Shown here piece after piece: positions 12,701 through 26,000 of a stretch of DNA of 64,000 nt. The stretch's first letter is position 1, and the number at the start of each line of letters is the position of its first letter. The position numbers were made by a program, and so were the translations under genes. The notes below the pieces were generated by a model. The model searched no databases. It was not told the origin of the DNA and was given only the letters and a program-made list of their open reading frames with translations. The stretch comes from Ascaris suum (Eukaryota; Nematoda; Chromadorea; Rhabditida; Ascarididae), in NCBI GenBank assembly GCA_013433145.1, contig CM024182.1, forward strand, positions 7,331,474 through 7,395,473, given 5' to 3'.

Positions 12701-14051
12701 CCTGTAGATGGCGCTTGTACCTGACCATTTCCAGAAATGTTTGACAGTGCAGTAGAGGTCGATTCAAACTGAAATTAAATTCACTCCTCTCGTAACTGCA
12801 TATTGTAAAGCTAGAGCAAAAGACGGCTATATGCTGCGCCTGCGGAAGAGCGAAGTGCACTTTATCCAGGTAGTAAAACTAAAGACATATAGAGGACAAG
12901 CTGACACAAGTGGGAGGCTGCATAATATACGAACAGCATAGGTCACAGGTCGCCAAGAAAGCGGTACAACTTCCTATATCATGGAACGTATCTATCGGCA
13001 CTCAAGGTTTGGTGGAAGCTTAAGACGTTTACCCCGGTGCATGGCAGAGGAAAAACAAGTCCATTCTTGGTATCTCCTGGACAAATACTGATAGAATTCT
13101 GCCATTTCAAGGATAAAGCTGATCGTGTGTCAAGATGTCTCAGGATAAAGCTGATTTACTAACATCACAGCGCCATTTCTAGCAGTGGGTTTTTCCGGAA
13201 ATCCTTACTGTGCAGGCCTAATGAATAATTAAAGAACCTCTGCAAGTGGACATTTTGGAGATTTTTCACAGTAGGCAAAGTTCTCGTATGCGAACATCCA
13301 GTGGATCTTTACAGAACCGTCACAGCTTACTGTTATCCGCTTAAAGGAAGTGCAGAAGTACATAACAGTATTCGCTGACTTCAATAGCTAGCCGAACGAA
13401 AGTAATTGAGTTGCTTATAACAGCTTCATAACGCCTGCAGAACCTGCAGAACTTTTGCAAGCAATGATCCGATGTTCGAAAACCTTCGTTGCATAGAAGC
13501 CTTGGAGAACCTACTCATGTTTACAGATTCTTCCATGCGAAGGTTGAGTTAACGTCACTGAAATAATTTTACTAATCCTCATCTTTTTCTCCCAGATCAG
13601 GTACGCGGTCGGGTAGTATTTACCCTGCCTTCCATCTATTTTGCTAACAAGAGGATGCTAAGAGCTGCAGATGCAGGCTGCACAGGTGGAATAAGTGCCG
13701 CGCAACAGTTTGTACCTCAACTTTTTGCAGTTTGTACATATGGAAAGAACAAAGAATACAAGGATCTTTTAAAAGATCGCTCGGGCCTATTTTACCTTAA
13801 TTTTGCATAATAAAAACCTCTGGAAATGCAACTGCACAGAAAATATTTCGAACCTCAGGTGGTGGTAATGTTCTCCTGGCTTCTTCGATTTCACCTTCAG
13901 TGAGCCCTTTCCCAAGAAGGAAACGTTTCTGTTCCTCGAACGGTGTTTCTCGTACTTTCGGCGTCATCATAAATTTTCTTGCCGCTTCAACCATTTTTGC
14001 ACGAGGTACTGCCGGAAGTGGCTCCACTCCATCTAGTACCGACTCCGCCAT
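9772..14051 (-). CDS. prx-14: PEX14, peroxisomal import docking protein
   Basis: Five exons: 14051-13854, 12768-12553, 12225-12108, 11593-11419 and 9883-9772. Phases are consistent throughout, giving 272 residues with stop at 9774-9772. PEX14 sits in the peroxisomal membrane and docks the cargo receptor PEX5. Exon 1 holds the conserved N-terminal helical PEX5-binding domain (MVEAARKFMMTPKVRETPF, then FLLGKGLTEGEIEEA). Exon 2 has the hydrophobic segment VIVLGSISYAGYRFL followed by basic residues and LEEQRQLQQQ, which opens the coiled coil continued in exon 3 (LQTVNQQQEQLNALL). Exon 4 carries the PEX14-type stretch LQRLQNDISIVKSLLLNQNQF. The last exon is acidic and short. The ATG at 14051 lies about 35 nt after a TTTCTAG acceptor. 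The exon 4 to 5 join relies on phase and a clean CTTTCAG acceptor. The symbol follows the nematode name for PEX14. Confidence 0.93.
10191..10290 (+). ncRNA. Spliced-leader (SL1-like) RNA gene
   Basis: At about 10191-10215 the sequence contains TTTAATTACCCAAGTCTGAG, which differs from the last 20 nt of C. elegans SL1 at one base, followed at once by a GT donor (10216). The first stem typical of SL RNA is kept: TACC in the leader pairs with GGTA across the donor. A GCTTTTGGAA Sm-like site lies at 10241-10250. A 3' hairpin follows, AAATGGT (10262-10268) with ACCATTT (10281-10287). The total of about 100 nt is the normal SL RNA size. The leader's 5' end is not certain: it reads GGGAA where SL1 has GG, so the leader may be 23-25 nt. 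It lies antisense in the fourth intron of PEX14, not in a 5S rDNA repeat. A decayed copy is possible. Confidence 0.68.
11641..11712 (+). repeat. tRNA-derived element (decayed)
   Basis: GCGATAGCTCAGTGGATAAC resembles a tRNA A box and D arm, and AAAGTTCTCAGTCCT about 45 bp on resembles a worn B box. The anticodon arm is not intact (a run of nine A). It lies in the third intron of PEX14 just upstream of exon 4. It is probably a pol III-type retroelement remnant or tRNA pseudogene. Confidence 0.5.
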
Positions 14052-14599
14052 CAACTTTATGCGGCCAAGTTAAATGCAGGCGTTTAAACCTAGAAAAGAT
14101 TTACGTTACAATAGCGTATTCCCACTTATTTCCGATCCCTGGTGGATATCTTTATTTGTGTAAACGAAACAAAAAAAATGAGGCGATGAAATTCTTTAGT
14201 CGATTTTTATATTGCCATCGACTCTATATCCAGATCAACATCACATATGATAATCTTCGTTCTATCGGTTCTGTTCGGCCAATCATATTGCACATTTGAC
14301 GATTGACATATTTCAGCATTACGCTTCGGCGATCGACCAACGGATCACCAAGCTATCAATCAATAATATTTCGAACCATCGTCACTTATCCACCTGGGAA
14401 CGGCTGCATCAACCGGTTGGAGACAAATGACGAAAGTAAATCGGTTCTATCGACCGAATTTTAAAGGGTGCCACACCTCCACATCCTGAACCTGTACAGA
14501 ATAATGGTTTCTAAGGGGTATATATGAAAGGAGAGGAGGCCAATTAGCATTTCTCTGTTATATTTAACACTGTCTAATGAAGCATAACAATCAAAATCC

Positions 14600-14602
<3 letters not shown>

Positions 14603-14689
<87 letters not shown>
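14603..14689. repeat. (AT)n dinucleotide array
   Basis: About 86 bases of uninterrupted TA alternation. Confidence 0.97.
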
Positions 14690-14693
<4 letters not shown>

Positions 14694-15155
14694 GCGAAGT
14701 GAGTTATACAACTTTCATCTCACAATTCTTCACGCTGTAAAAATGAACTTATTAAGAAATGAAATGGTGATCCGGAGAAATTATGCATATCGGTAAATGA
14801 ATTTTAGTACGCATCCTTTTTCCTACATTGAAATAAATTTACGGATTCAGATGAGGGGATTTCGATGATTGTGTTTCAAGGAAGATATGCCATAAGTGGG
14901 AATAAAATCAGGCTTAGATAAGTCAATGTAATCCTGCTTCTACTCAAGCTTATTGAGTGCACATGCGTTTGCGAAATTTCCAATATTTTCGTGACATGTG
15001 AAATGAAAAAATGAAGGGAAGAGGACAGGAAATCCACTATTCCCTCTTTAGCCCATAGGGAGGATAAAGGATTTACCTGTCCTCACTTCATATGCAAATA
15101 TACGTTCTAATTAATATCTGTACTAAGTGTGATCACACAAAATACTTTTTCTTGA

Positions 15156-15173
15156 GGGGGGGGGGGGGGGGGG
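15156..15173. repeat. Poly-G tract, 18 bases
   Basis: Uninterrupted run of 18 G on the + strand in AT-rich intergenic DNA. Confidence 0.97.
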
Positions 15174-16799
15174 AGGAGAAGGCAAGAGGATGGTGGAATC
15201 ATTTTAATTGTCTGCAACTCATTTCAAAGACGACGAATTAACGTGAAATATCATTTAACAGATTAATCATTGGTACATATTACATCCATCAAAATTTCGT
15301 AACGTTAGCTTTACGTTTCCTTCCTAGAAGGATCTCGCGCAGACAGAAACAGGTAGACAGACAAACAAACAGACAGACAGACACATGCGCATGAGCACAA
15401 TACCACCATAAGGCTTTTGATAAACAAAAAATTGCAAAAATATATTACAATTGGGCATAACAGGAAATGAATAGGAATTTACCATCTGAGACATAATAAA
15501 TGAAAAGAACAAATCGGAATAGAAATTAAAAATCCAAAAAAAAAACCAGAAACAAAATCATCTCAGGCAACAAATAATAGAGATTAAAACATATGGATCT
15601 TTTGTTTTCTATACAAAGAAATTCAATAAACAGTAAATATACAAGGTAATCCCCCTCCTTACTCTCATCTTCAATTGAATTTCAAACGAACAAATATGTA
15701 AAACTTTCATCAGATAAGCAAATTTAGCGCTAGATTTTTTTGCTTGTATGATAACACAACAAAAATAACTCAGTGCACTTATGCACTACGCTGTGAAATA
15801 TTCGAAAATCCTTTTATTTTATCTCACAATGAGATATCTCCGCATTCGTTTACTTCGACTTTTCTTCTAATATTTAATATCCCTCAACATTGAAGAAAAG
15901 AAAATACTATAATATTTTCTTCAGCAAATAGTATAATCAATCATATTTCATAATTGAGTGCATAATTACCACAATGTATTTCAATCATATGATTAATTCA
16001 TTCATGCACAAAAGCTCTTATCGAATTGTTTACGTCTGATATGATAGCGCAAAAATTACAGCACCAAATTTAATTGTTTTTTTTTTGGAAGGGTATTTGA
16101 ATATATCTCCATTTCAATTCCTTTCCGAAGATAAGTGCATTTAGTCCAAACTTTAAACTCTAGTTAATCTGAGCTGCATTTAGTCCATATTTTGATCGCT
16201 AATTAATAAAGCGCCAGGTAGGCATACCTTTATGGAAATGTTTGTTTTTATTCATGACGTGTAACTTGCAAAAAATTCCATAGAAGTAATACGATTGATC
16301 AAAAGAAATGATGATAAAATATAGCACTCCAAGAGGACACTCACCGATTACGGTACCATCTTATCGGGATTGCATAATTCAAATATGTAAATTTATTAAT
16401 GAAATATTTTATTCAGAGAAAAAAAAAATCAACTCACATTAAATTATTTATGCATATTAAAACGACAAAAGAAAAGACGAATGAAATTAAAGATGTAATA
16501 ATGAGTAAATTTCCACAGCAAACTTTTTATTTACTTTTTAGATGACTATGAAATAGAACAAACAACATTCATACGCAAATGAATTTATAGGATTGACGAA
16601 AAAAGATTTGGCCAATACCTCAACAGCAAAATTCGTCGAACATTAGCTAAGGTCGGATCAATCAAGAGTATTGCCTTGACGGTGATATTCTTTGGTTAAT
16701 TTATCTTTCGTGTCAACACTAACGAGTAATACCATCTACCTGAGTGCCAAATCAATGATCCTATATTTATGAGTGTTCGGTGGCCCTTTAATATAAATA

Positions 16800-16826
16800 C
16801 ATTTATTTATTTATTTATTTATTTAC
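16800..16826. repeat. (TTTA)n tetranucleotide repeat
   Basis: About six and a half tandem copies of ATTT. Similar tracts occur at about 59300-59324 and, in complement, at 57692-57717. Confidence 0.9.
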
Positions 16827-19073
16827 ATCAAAATGGTATTTATGGCTTATGCGAGATTATTTACGGCTTATCGACTTCATTCGGCAACGACATTCTACCT
16901 ACAGAGCATTAATTAAAAAATATCGACATCTAAATAGTAGCAATACTTAAAACAAGGACAGAATTTTAAAAAAAAAGGAAAGATTGAGTATCAGGATATC
17001 AGACACAGATTGCCGACAGAATCGCCCGACACCCACCGACAAGTTGGTCATCATAATTTCACGCAAAAGTGTACTAAGTGTTCAATAACGATTGGAAGTA
17101 TTTTTCGATGATCCCTTAGCGTTTGATAGATGGCAAATGACTAACACTTGAAAATAAAATACGATCGAATATCAATGGCAAGGCTAAGTAACCCACTTTA
17201 TGGACGAATCATGATGGATTTACTGATTGGCGCTTCTGTCAAATGGCGCTTTTGTCGTAACACATCAAACAACACATGCATGACTGTTTATAATAATATA
17301 CATGGAAGACTAACTATTGAAAGTTTGCGAAAGTATAATATGATTATATAATATGGCGAAAGACGTGATTTGCAACAACCCTGCTAATCATGCAATTTGC
17401 CGAAAAAACAAACAAACAAAACAAAACGATAATTTAAACAAATTCGATCACCACAGCGATTCGATTAGCCCTTAGAGTACAGGACACAGATGCCAGAACA
17501 ACCTATCTTCTTCCGAAGGGAATTAAATGAGACCCAAGAAGTCAAGCAACTTATATGTGTCGAATTATAATTGTAATGCAAATTTTAGAGTGACCCCGGT
17601 AAAAAGATTACCGTCTGCCTCCTACTGAACAGTCCTGTCCTAACCCCTTGACACGGTAAGAAAACTCTACACGATGTGTATCAATGCTCTTGCAAGAAAA
17701 ACCTCTTGTGGGAGTATTGCGAGTTCTGTCAATAAGATCTTCCTTTCCTTACGAGATCCTTATGGAGTAGTGCGAGTCCTAAGAATCTTACGAGATGATC
17801 CTCCTTTCCGGGAAGATCTCCCTATCAACAGATATTTAATCCTTATATTTCCTGAACTCATCCATATCATCAATGCTAAAATATGATAACAGGTAATAGC
17901 ACACCTTGAAAATGCTTAATTAACCATAAATTTACATTGAATTAAGTAAATAAATAAAAATTCTCGAAAAAAAGTTCAGTTACTTCAGCAATAATGGAGA
18001 AATAAATAGAGCTGCAATCGTATAAAGCAATTCACAGTCTTTCTATATGCCAATTGCCGATATACCCCAATTTGGCGATAAAGTGGGCTAATAGCGATCA
18101 AAAGTATGAGCGTATGAATAAGTTCGAAAGAAAAGAATCACTGCCCAGCATTTTCTTCTCTAAACGATTTGCAACTCTCTCTCTCTCTCTCTCTCTCCCT
18201 CTATGCGTACATTTCAGGATCCGTCCCCTCCTCCCACCTTTCTCCATCCTCTCTTTTGCCAAATTCTAGAATTTGAGATAGCTTTTTAGTTCCAAATGAA
18301 TAATAAATAGTTTTTTTTTCTTGTCTAAACAAACTCTGAATCCATCAAAACGGCGAAAAATTGATTCTGAAAGAAGTAACGAAATAAAAGAACAATTAGA
18401 GTGCCCCTCATCAATGAAGGCCGATTATAAACCTTAAAAATTATTAACTAAAGGCTTAAGATTTTCGTAAATCAAAACAGTTCAAAATAAAAAGGCAGCG
18501 GATAAAAAACAATCACAAGAGACGATTATGATATATTTTAATAATAATAAACAGAATAAAGATGCACCATATTCATTTTCATTCAATTTGAAAGCAATAT
18601 TACATCATCATATCGATATGGGTTTCCATTTTTGCAGGATTTCTGTTGACTCCGCTCTCCCCCCTCCCCCTGATGTTGAATCTAGCAGTCCAGTTGTAAG
18701 CTGGTGTCAGAAACAACGCCTCTAAGAAACCGGAAAATCCATTCGAACCCCCCCCCCTCTCATCCTAAACCGCAGTACTTTTAGCATCAAGCGCTTCTAG
18801 CCCCATGTGGTAACCAGTAATCCAGAATGCACTTTCGACGCATTAAAAAAAACGAAACCCTACGGACGGGTTAGACTTGACCCTATATTCGAAAAAATTA
18901 CTAGCCGGATGGAAGAAGACACGATACCTTGGATAACGATTAAACAGCATACAGTTCAATCCCCCCTTTAATAGTACATGAGGGAAGCGGGGGTGGGGGA
19001 AAGGGAAGAGAGAAAGGAAGAGAAAGGAGGATATGCCAAGAGAGACCTCACATATATGGAAAACGCCTCTAAA

Positions 19074-20087
19074 TCATTCAAAAATACATCCAAATTCTTC
19101 CATAAGATATTGTATATGTGAGTCATTCAATGTGCTGTGCACTTTGATTGGTATCTTGAGGAAATCAAATGTTGTGAAATACTCATAACGTGATAGAACA
19201 CAATCGATACGAGCATGAAGATATCTGCAATTAGGTACAACATCGTCGTATCAAAAATTACACCAAAATATCAAAAAATAAATGAATATAAATAAATATT
19301 CATCAACAATTGTTTATAAAATAACGAAAAAAATGAGTAAATAGTTTTTGAAAAAACAGACTGAAAAGTTTTCCATTCTTAATTTCACTTTTCTTTGGAA
19401 AATGACTTTTTTTTATTGAGTTTTATTTTAGATTTGCACTGCATCGGAAAATTATTTACTGCCTTAACAATCTCCCTGTCTAACAAACTACCACCTCTCT
19501 CTCTTTCCGGACTGAAATTCCATAACTGTGAGGCTTCCTCTATACGGGATATGCATCCCGAAATTTGAGAGCAAATTTGACTGGAAGATCATTGCCATAT
19601 CTGCTATACTGGAGTAGTAAGAATGGACCAAATGAAATTCCAAAAAATCATAAAATCGTAGATCCAGGAAGCCGAAAAACTTAAAAACCTCTTTTGTATT
19701 CAACTTCCTCTAGTAATCAATATTCACATTTTATCGCTTAGATTTTTCACAAACGATGCGACTATTGGATTGAGGCGACATTTTACAACTGCTTTAAATG
19801 CACTTCTCTAATATATTTTTGAGAGAACAGAAAATAAAACAATAAAGATGATACCTTTTCTGCATTTGTTGAGTGGAATAGGTTTCAGTTCTTTGATTCC
19901 AGAATCGTTCGATATGCTCGAGAACAAGATCTTCAGATGGATGCATATAGGTGCCGAATTCCATGCCACAACTCGCACAACACATATGTCCCACCGAAAC
20001 ATCACCGAGTAACATTAATGTGAATGGCTCGTTATTGTGATATGGTTGCGTGAAATGACGATAACTCGGTTGCGACATCCGATGCAT
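19074..20087 (-). other. Gene 1 terminal CxxC...HxxxxC module
   Basis: Exons 20087-19855 (233 nt) and 19224-19074 (151 nt) code YRHFTQPYHNNEPFTL, then CASCGMEF, DLVLEHIERFWNQRT, and after the splice YLHARIDCVLSRYEYF, closing with EEFGCIFE and a stop. CASC plus HARIDC gives a possible CCHC metal site. Both exon lengths equal those of the gene 2 module at 43442-42661. Confidence 0.85.
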
Positions 20088-23000
20088 CTATAAATATCGA
20101 GCCACCTTATGAAAACATAAAAAACAGTGGCGTGGCCGAAAAAAAAATTGCCAAAGAAATGTGGGAGGAGGGGAAGAGAGGAGAAGAGGGGGTATCACTT
20201 CTTCGAGCCTATATTGCCCGTTGCCAATGGCGCTACAAATTTTCGACTTTCTAGGAAATTGAAAGAGCCAATTGTTAACTCAGAAAGCAGGAATTCTATG
20301 CGAGATCGATTGGCGCCACTGTCCTTCTTTCCACCCCACCGGGAATATCTGTAAAACAACCAATTTTAGATTCTATTCCAGGTAATATTTTATAAATTAC
20401 AATTTCCAATAAAAATATTTTCCAAATTATATTGAGTGATAATGAAATCTAAAATATTTAAACTCTCAGAATCGAGGTTCCCTCTTAAAGACACTACTAT
20501 CATACCAGACTTTCATACGCGTACTCCTCCTCCAGTTTCTCATGTGGCTCTCCAGCCGAATCATGCTTCAACCTTACAATGTTCTCCATCAGTTCTAATC
20601 GCTTCCGGACATCCGGCATTTCTCTGCTGAAAACTTTAAACGATTATCAAAGGAAACAGCAATTATAGTTACGACGGAAAGGTGTAGAGACGCTTCGCAA
20701 ACCTAGAACATTTCACTAGAAAGTCTATGCAACGAATAAATTTTAATATTTCTGTATTTTGCACTAAGGTACCACACCTGTTTTTTTCGTCTCCGGTAAT
20801 CGACCCTGCCCAATCCTTCCTCATATCCCGCTCATTCCGGAAAAAAATCAAGCCAAATATCCTAAAAAATACGTCGCAGTTTGATCTCATATACACTCAA
20901 AATATTTGCTGAGAAAATAATGCTGAAATTACAGAGAATAGTTAAAAAATGCAAAAAAAATCGAACTACAAAAACCAAAACTAAAAAATGGTTAATTTCG
21001 AAATATAATATCCTCTTCTTTATGGAATATTCTATATAATACAGGCCTCCAATCAGATTTTCAGTGCTTGTTCCATACTTCGATGAAAAGTGCTTTCACC
21101 TTTTTCAATAATAAACTAAAAAACGTCCGCTTTTTGCATCCATTTCAACAAATCTAAATCATTACCACATATACTTAGTTGAATACGGCGTTTTCTCAAT
21201 TACATCACATTTCTTTCATCCGTACCCCTTATTCCCTTCTCGCTGATTTGCGCTCCAAGCCTCACGCTACCCAACAATGAAATAGGTGCCCGAATGCCAG
21301 CCCGAAATTAAATTTCAAGGATATACCCTCACCTTAAGAGGTGAAGTCTGATTAGCTAGATGATTCAATGGACTCTGATTTTAGAAAGAAGAGTTTCCTT
21401 TTGAAAGACCCCTTCCGTTCCCTATCTATTGCCTTACATCACGGAACCTAATATTAGCGGAAATAACTGTTGAAGCAATAAAAAGAAATGAAAAATTGGC
21501 TCAATCGCCATCAAACTTCACAAATGAAGTCTGCGACTATGAAATATCGAAAACATCATCGTTAAGGAGGTGAAAATTTTGTTTTCTTTTAGAGAAAAAA
21601 AATCTTTCTTGCTTCCAATTGTCAAGAAAAACTAACTTTTTCCAAAATTTTCATAAAAATCTACCTTTTTTCAAAAAATATCTCCATATTCGGGAATATA
21701 TTTTATTGATTAGAGGTCAATTTTTATGAATTCGAAAACATATGAATATATTAATTTCGATAATAGCAGAAAAAAATTCCTTAAATTTTCAATAATGAAA
21801 CTAAACATCAATTCAAAAAAAAAAATTGAAAACTACCTTTTAGCATCTTTTCTCGTTAAACGATTCATAATCGTTTTTCTCTGTGAACCGGCAAGTATCC
21901 CAACATTTCGTCGAATTTCGTACGATAAGAGAGCATATCTTCAAAAGAAAAAACTTCAAATAGGATTTAAAACAATTTAAGGTCAAGCCATAAATAAATC
22001 AGCTCTACAACTAGGACTCTCCCTATCGTTTTCTTAGTAATTCAGTACGACTCAACCGTTTCACTATCTCTATAAACATTAAAGCTCATGATAAAAAAGA
22101 AAAATATATCAAATATATCATAAGAAAAATAAACTATCATATATTGATCGCTTCCAAGACAGAGAGAGATAAAGGGAGAGAGAAGGAGAGATAGAGAGGG
22201 AGAGAGAGAGAGATGGAGAGCTAGTGGAAAAGCGAATCCTTCATATTCGTTTCTAACTACAAGTCGCATAATTTGAGGCATTGACAACGCGTAATAAGTG
22301 ATACGATTACAAAAAAAAAACTTCCACAACTTAACTTTAAACAAACATACAAGTAGCGTGACTTCGACTAAAACCCCCTCCCCTTCCCCTCCCCCTGCAA
22401 GAAATATGTGGACAATGTCGTCCTATGACGATCAAATATTCTCTTAAATATTCAAAAGACCAAAGGTGGAATACGTCGGCATAAATTTCGATAAATATTC
22501 TGCAGTTTGAGGTAAGCACAAACTAGGGGAAGATGATCGCACCAACATTATCACAGATGAGAAACCCAACTCCTTTTCTCCCATCCCCCCCCCCTCCCTC
22601 CAATAAATTCCTTAAGCATAAAAAGGATATCGCTATGATTACTACCACATTATGAACGCAAATAAACCGGTGACGTAGGAAAGAGGAGAAATAGACGATT
22701 TGCATACGTCCACATTTTAGATGCTATTATCTGCGTTATTCACTGATTGGCGCACTTCTCATATATTTTCACATCTGCTAAGGCGAATGAAATTTTCAAA
22801 TATTTGGAAAAGGAGGTCGTTATTAATCTCGATGATCAAAGAATGGATGATATTTAGAAATAATAGAAATTTTCAGCAAAAAAAAAACAAAATTTTATTA
22901 GCAAAGGAAAATTTGTTTGAAAATTTTCTTGTGGAAGAAAATAAATTCATAGAAAACTGACTAAAATTACATGAAATCATTCTCCTATAAATCTGATCCA

Positions 23001-26000
23001 GCAAAAAAAAAGCGGAAATGCTGCAACATTTCAGAATCCTCGTTTAATTACGCCAATATATCTCTTCAAAGGAATTTTCAGCAATCTCTTTTCCGTATTT
23101 CTTCGCTAATCTAAGCCTCCTCCTCAAAAAATAAGCAAACAACCGAGATATTCTCCATATTCCTTACTTCTGATTACATACCAAACTGCTACCTCTGCCA
23201 TAATATGAAGAAACTGTTTCTTCTTTCAAGCAAAGTATCAACAACACTCTGAAGCTAGAAAACTTTCCACGGTTGAAGAAAACAACTAATAAAACTGAAA
23301 TCGCCTAAAAGATAAAAATTAAAAAAGAAGACTCAATAATTCAACGAATCCTTACCTACAATAAAGACCTTCAATCGAAGCAAGCCACACCGTTTTACGT
23401 ACTATTGCATCGGGAGTTGAATCCGGATGAAGATAATATCGCCGATAGAGAATAAAATCATGCTCACCCTCACAACACTTTCCCTTCGTATAGGAGAAGA
23501 AAAATTTACGAATATTCATGCGACGGGTTCCTTCATTCCAAACACCTAAATTAGAAACTTGCATAAGTGAGACAGTCGCATATCTAGGAACCGGATCGTC
23601 ATTTGTTCTAAGGGTTTCTTGTCAAGTACTATAAAAAAACACTTGCTTCTACGAGCGTGTTTGTCTGCGTCTGCCTGTGTCTGCCGGTCTTGTCTGCGAT
23701 GTCGGTAAGCAACATCAATAAAATCGAAATGTTCGAAATAAACGAGTAAATCCATCCTCCAAATACAGTTTCCTTCATTTTTCCACAACAATTAAATGCT
23801 TTGAAGGTGTTAAGAAATTGCAAAATGAACGGATTATCTGACATTTCTCCAATATTTATGCACCCGGTTGGTCAGACGAAACAAACTGCAAAAAAGCGCA
23901 TATCGTGGGATGCTTTTTAGTCCATTCTGCAATCTGCTATCAAATAAAAACAATTTACGCACTAAAGCTACACTGAAGCCTATTAAAGACCAGTTCAAGA
24001 TTTTCAACCAATATCTCTCAACGGTCACGTATATTTCTACCACATCCTAAACCTCCTTCCCCTCCAATTCTTCAACAACTAACTAATAACGCTTACCTGG
24101 TGAGCAATAAAAATGAACTAGCTCTAGCCGACATTGGTGGATGAGATGAAAAATAAGAGACAATACTCTCCCTTATATGCCAAAATCCACATGAAAAAAG
24201 AATAATAATAATATGTTAATCGTTACCTGAACAACTACAAAGCGCTTACCTGAACACAATTGTTTATCAAAAATATTATCAGAATAACTAATATTTAATG
24301 ATAAATAACTTAATATTCAGTGATAATCAATGAAACTCATTACCAAGACTATCGGTATTGAGGCTATATGGAGAGACAAATGTTGTATCGACAAGAAATG
24401 ATAGCCGCACAGTTGCATTTGATGGTATTTGTTGAAGATCAAGTTCGGGAACTTCTTTACACACTAAACTTTCATCACTGCAAGAAAAAAAACACTCATC
24501 AACCATTTCATTGTTTTATCACCTATTCTAATCTGCACGCCGCAACTCATTTATCATTTATTACCTTATTTACCTGTAATAGATAAATATTCGAAATAAT
24601 ACTTTTATACTGCTCGCAAATAGTCTTCCAGTTAAATAATTCGACTACTCTTAAAAACGCTTTAAGACCTGTTTTATGCAAACCAATTGGTGGAATTTTT
24701 TCGCCACCTTCAAACACCTACACTTTGCCCGCAATCGACGAATCAATGAGATATATGGCGTCGGAGATCCTCCTGCAGTGCTTACTACAAACGCCTAATT
24801 TCCTAATCTAAACTTCAGCATTCTCCAACTTGAAATTGCCAAGCGACTACATAGGCATCAAATCAAACCTACAGATAGACCTAAGATGTTGCTACAGCGA
24901 ATTTGGAAAATCGCATTATAGTATCAAAAAAAGAACCTTCAATTTTCTGTTTTAATAAAAATTTTTAATTCAGAATTTTCCACGTTTTATATACATCTGC
25001 ATGCCCTCGACAGGTGCCGAGTCTAGCCACCTTAATGATTATTACAGGTATATTTATACAAATTACTTCTTATGCAAATAATCAAAAATGAACAATTACA
25101 TTTCGGAGAGGAGAAAATTTGGATTTAAGTCGCCAAGTACATTAATATAGCTTTTCTTGAAGATTGGATTTTTCGTGATTCGATTGATCATCGCATCCAT
25201 TGTCCTGAAAAATAAATGAATGCTTTAGGATGAAAGAAACTCTCAACTACAACTTTATTCAAGTATTGTCTAGTAAAGATAGTCAATGCCGATACATATA
25301 TGTGATTATCTCCGATATATTTATGTGAAAGTTCAAAAAGAATTAAATCTTTGGCGCTTGGAAAATGTCCTGGAAAATTGACCCCGAATTGGAAATATTC
25401 CCCTCCTCCTCCCCCTCAGCCTCTCTCCCAAGCCCCTAGTTGATTCCAGAAGCCAAATGGCTAAATTAAAAAATATCTGAGTGGTACAATACGATAGATA
25501 AAGTTTTTTTTACAATTTCCACTCATATTCCATGAAATCTCCATAATAAACTTATACAACAAAGGTTCCAAGTGAAAACTATGCAAAAAATAAGTGTTAA
25601 TAAAATTTTTTTAAAAGTCTTGTTCAACTCTTCTAATATTCAACAACCCAACGGGGACTCTTTCTTTCATCAATTCCAATACAATACCTCAGGCCCCCCA
25701 AAAAAAACCTCTGAATCTATCCTTGAGACAAGAAATCAGCCAATTACATTCAAAAGCTTTAAAGAAATAAATGCCTCTTTAAAAACATGATGAGTTTGGA
25801 ATACAAATATAATAAAAGACGTACAAGTTATAAGACCACTGATTAGGTAATTATAAATATGGTACATTACTATTACATAGTCTGAAAATAATGAAAGCTG
25901 TCCCTGAGTGATCACTAATGACCTAATCCACAATTTTTAGTGACAACCGTTTTGCTAAAAAAAAGGGTATAATAAAGTCACGAACTCTTCATCTGGAGGG

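Larger units (their letters stand above)
14052..19073. other. Intergenic region with simple repeats
   Basis: It lies between the 5' end of PEX14 and the 3' end of gene 1. No supported coding exon. Contents: an (AT)n array at 14603-14689, an 18-base G run at 15156-15173, a GACA/AACA-rich patch at 15340-15385, TTTA tetranucleotides at 16800-16826, CT repeats at 18176-18199 and a 10-base C run at 18748. Short open frames here are low-complexity and not convincing. Confidence 0.5.
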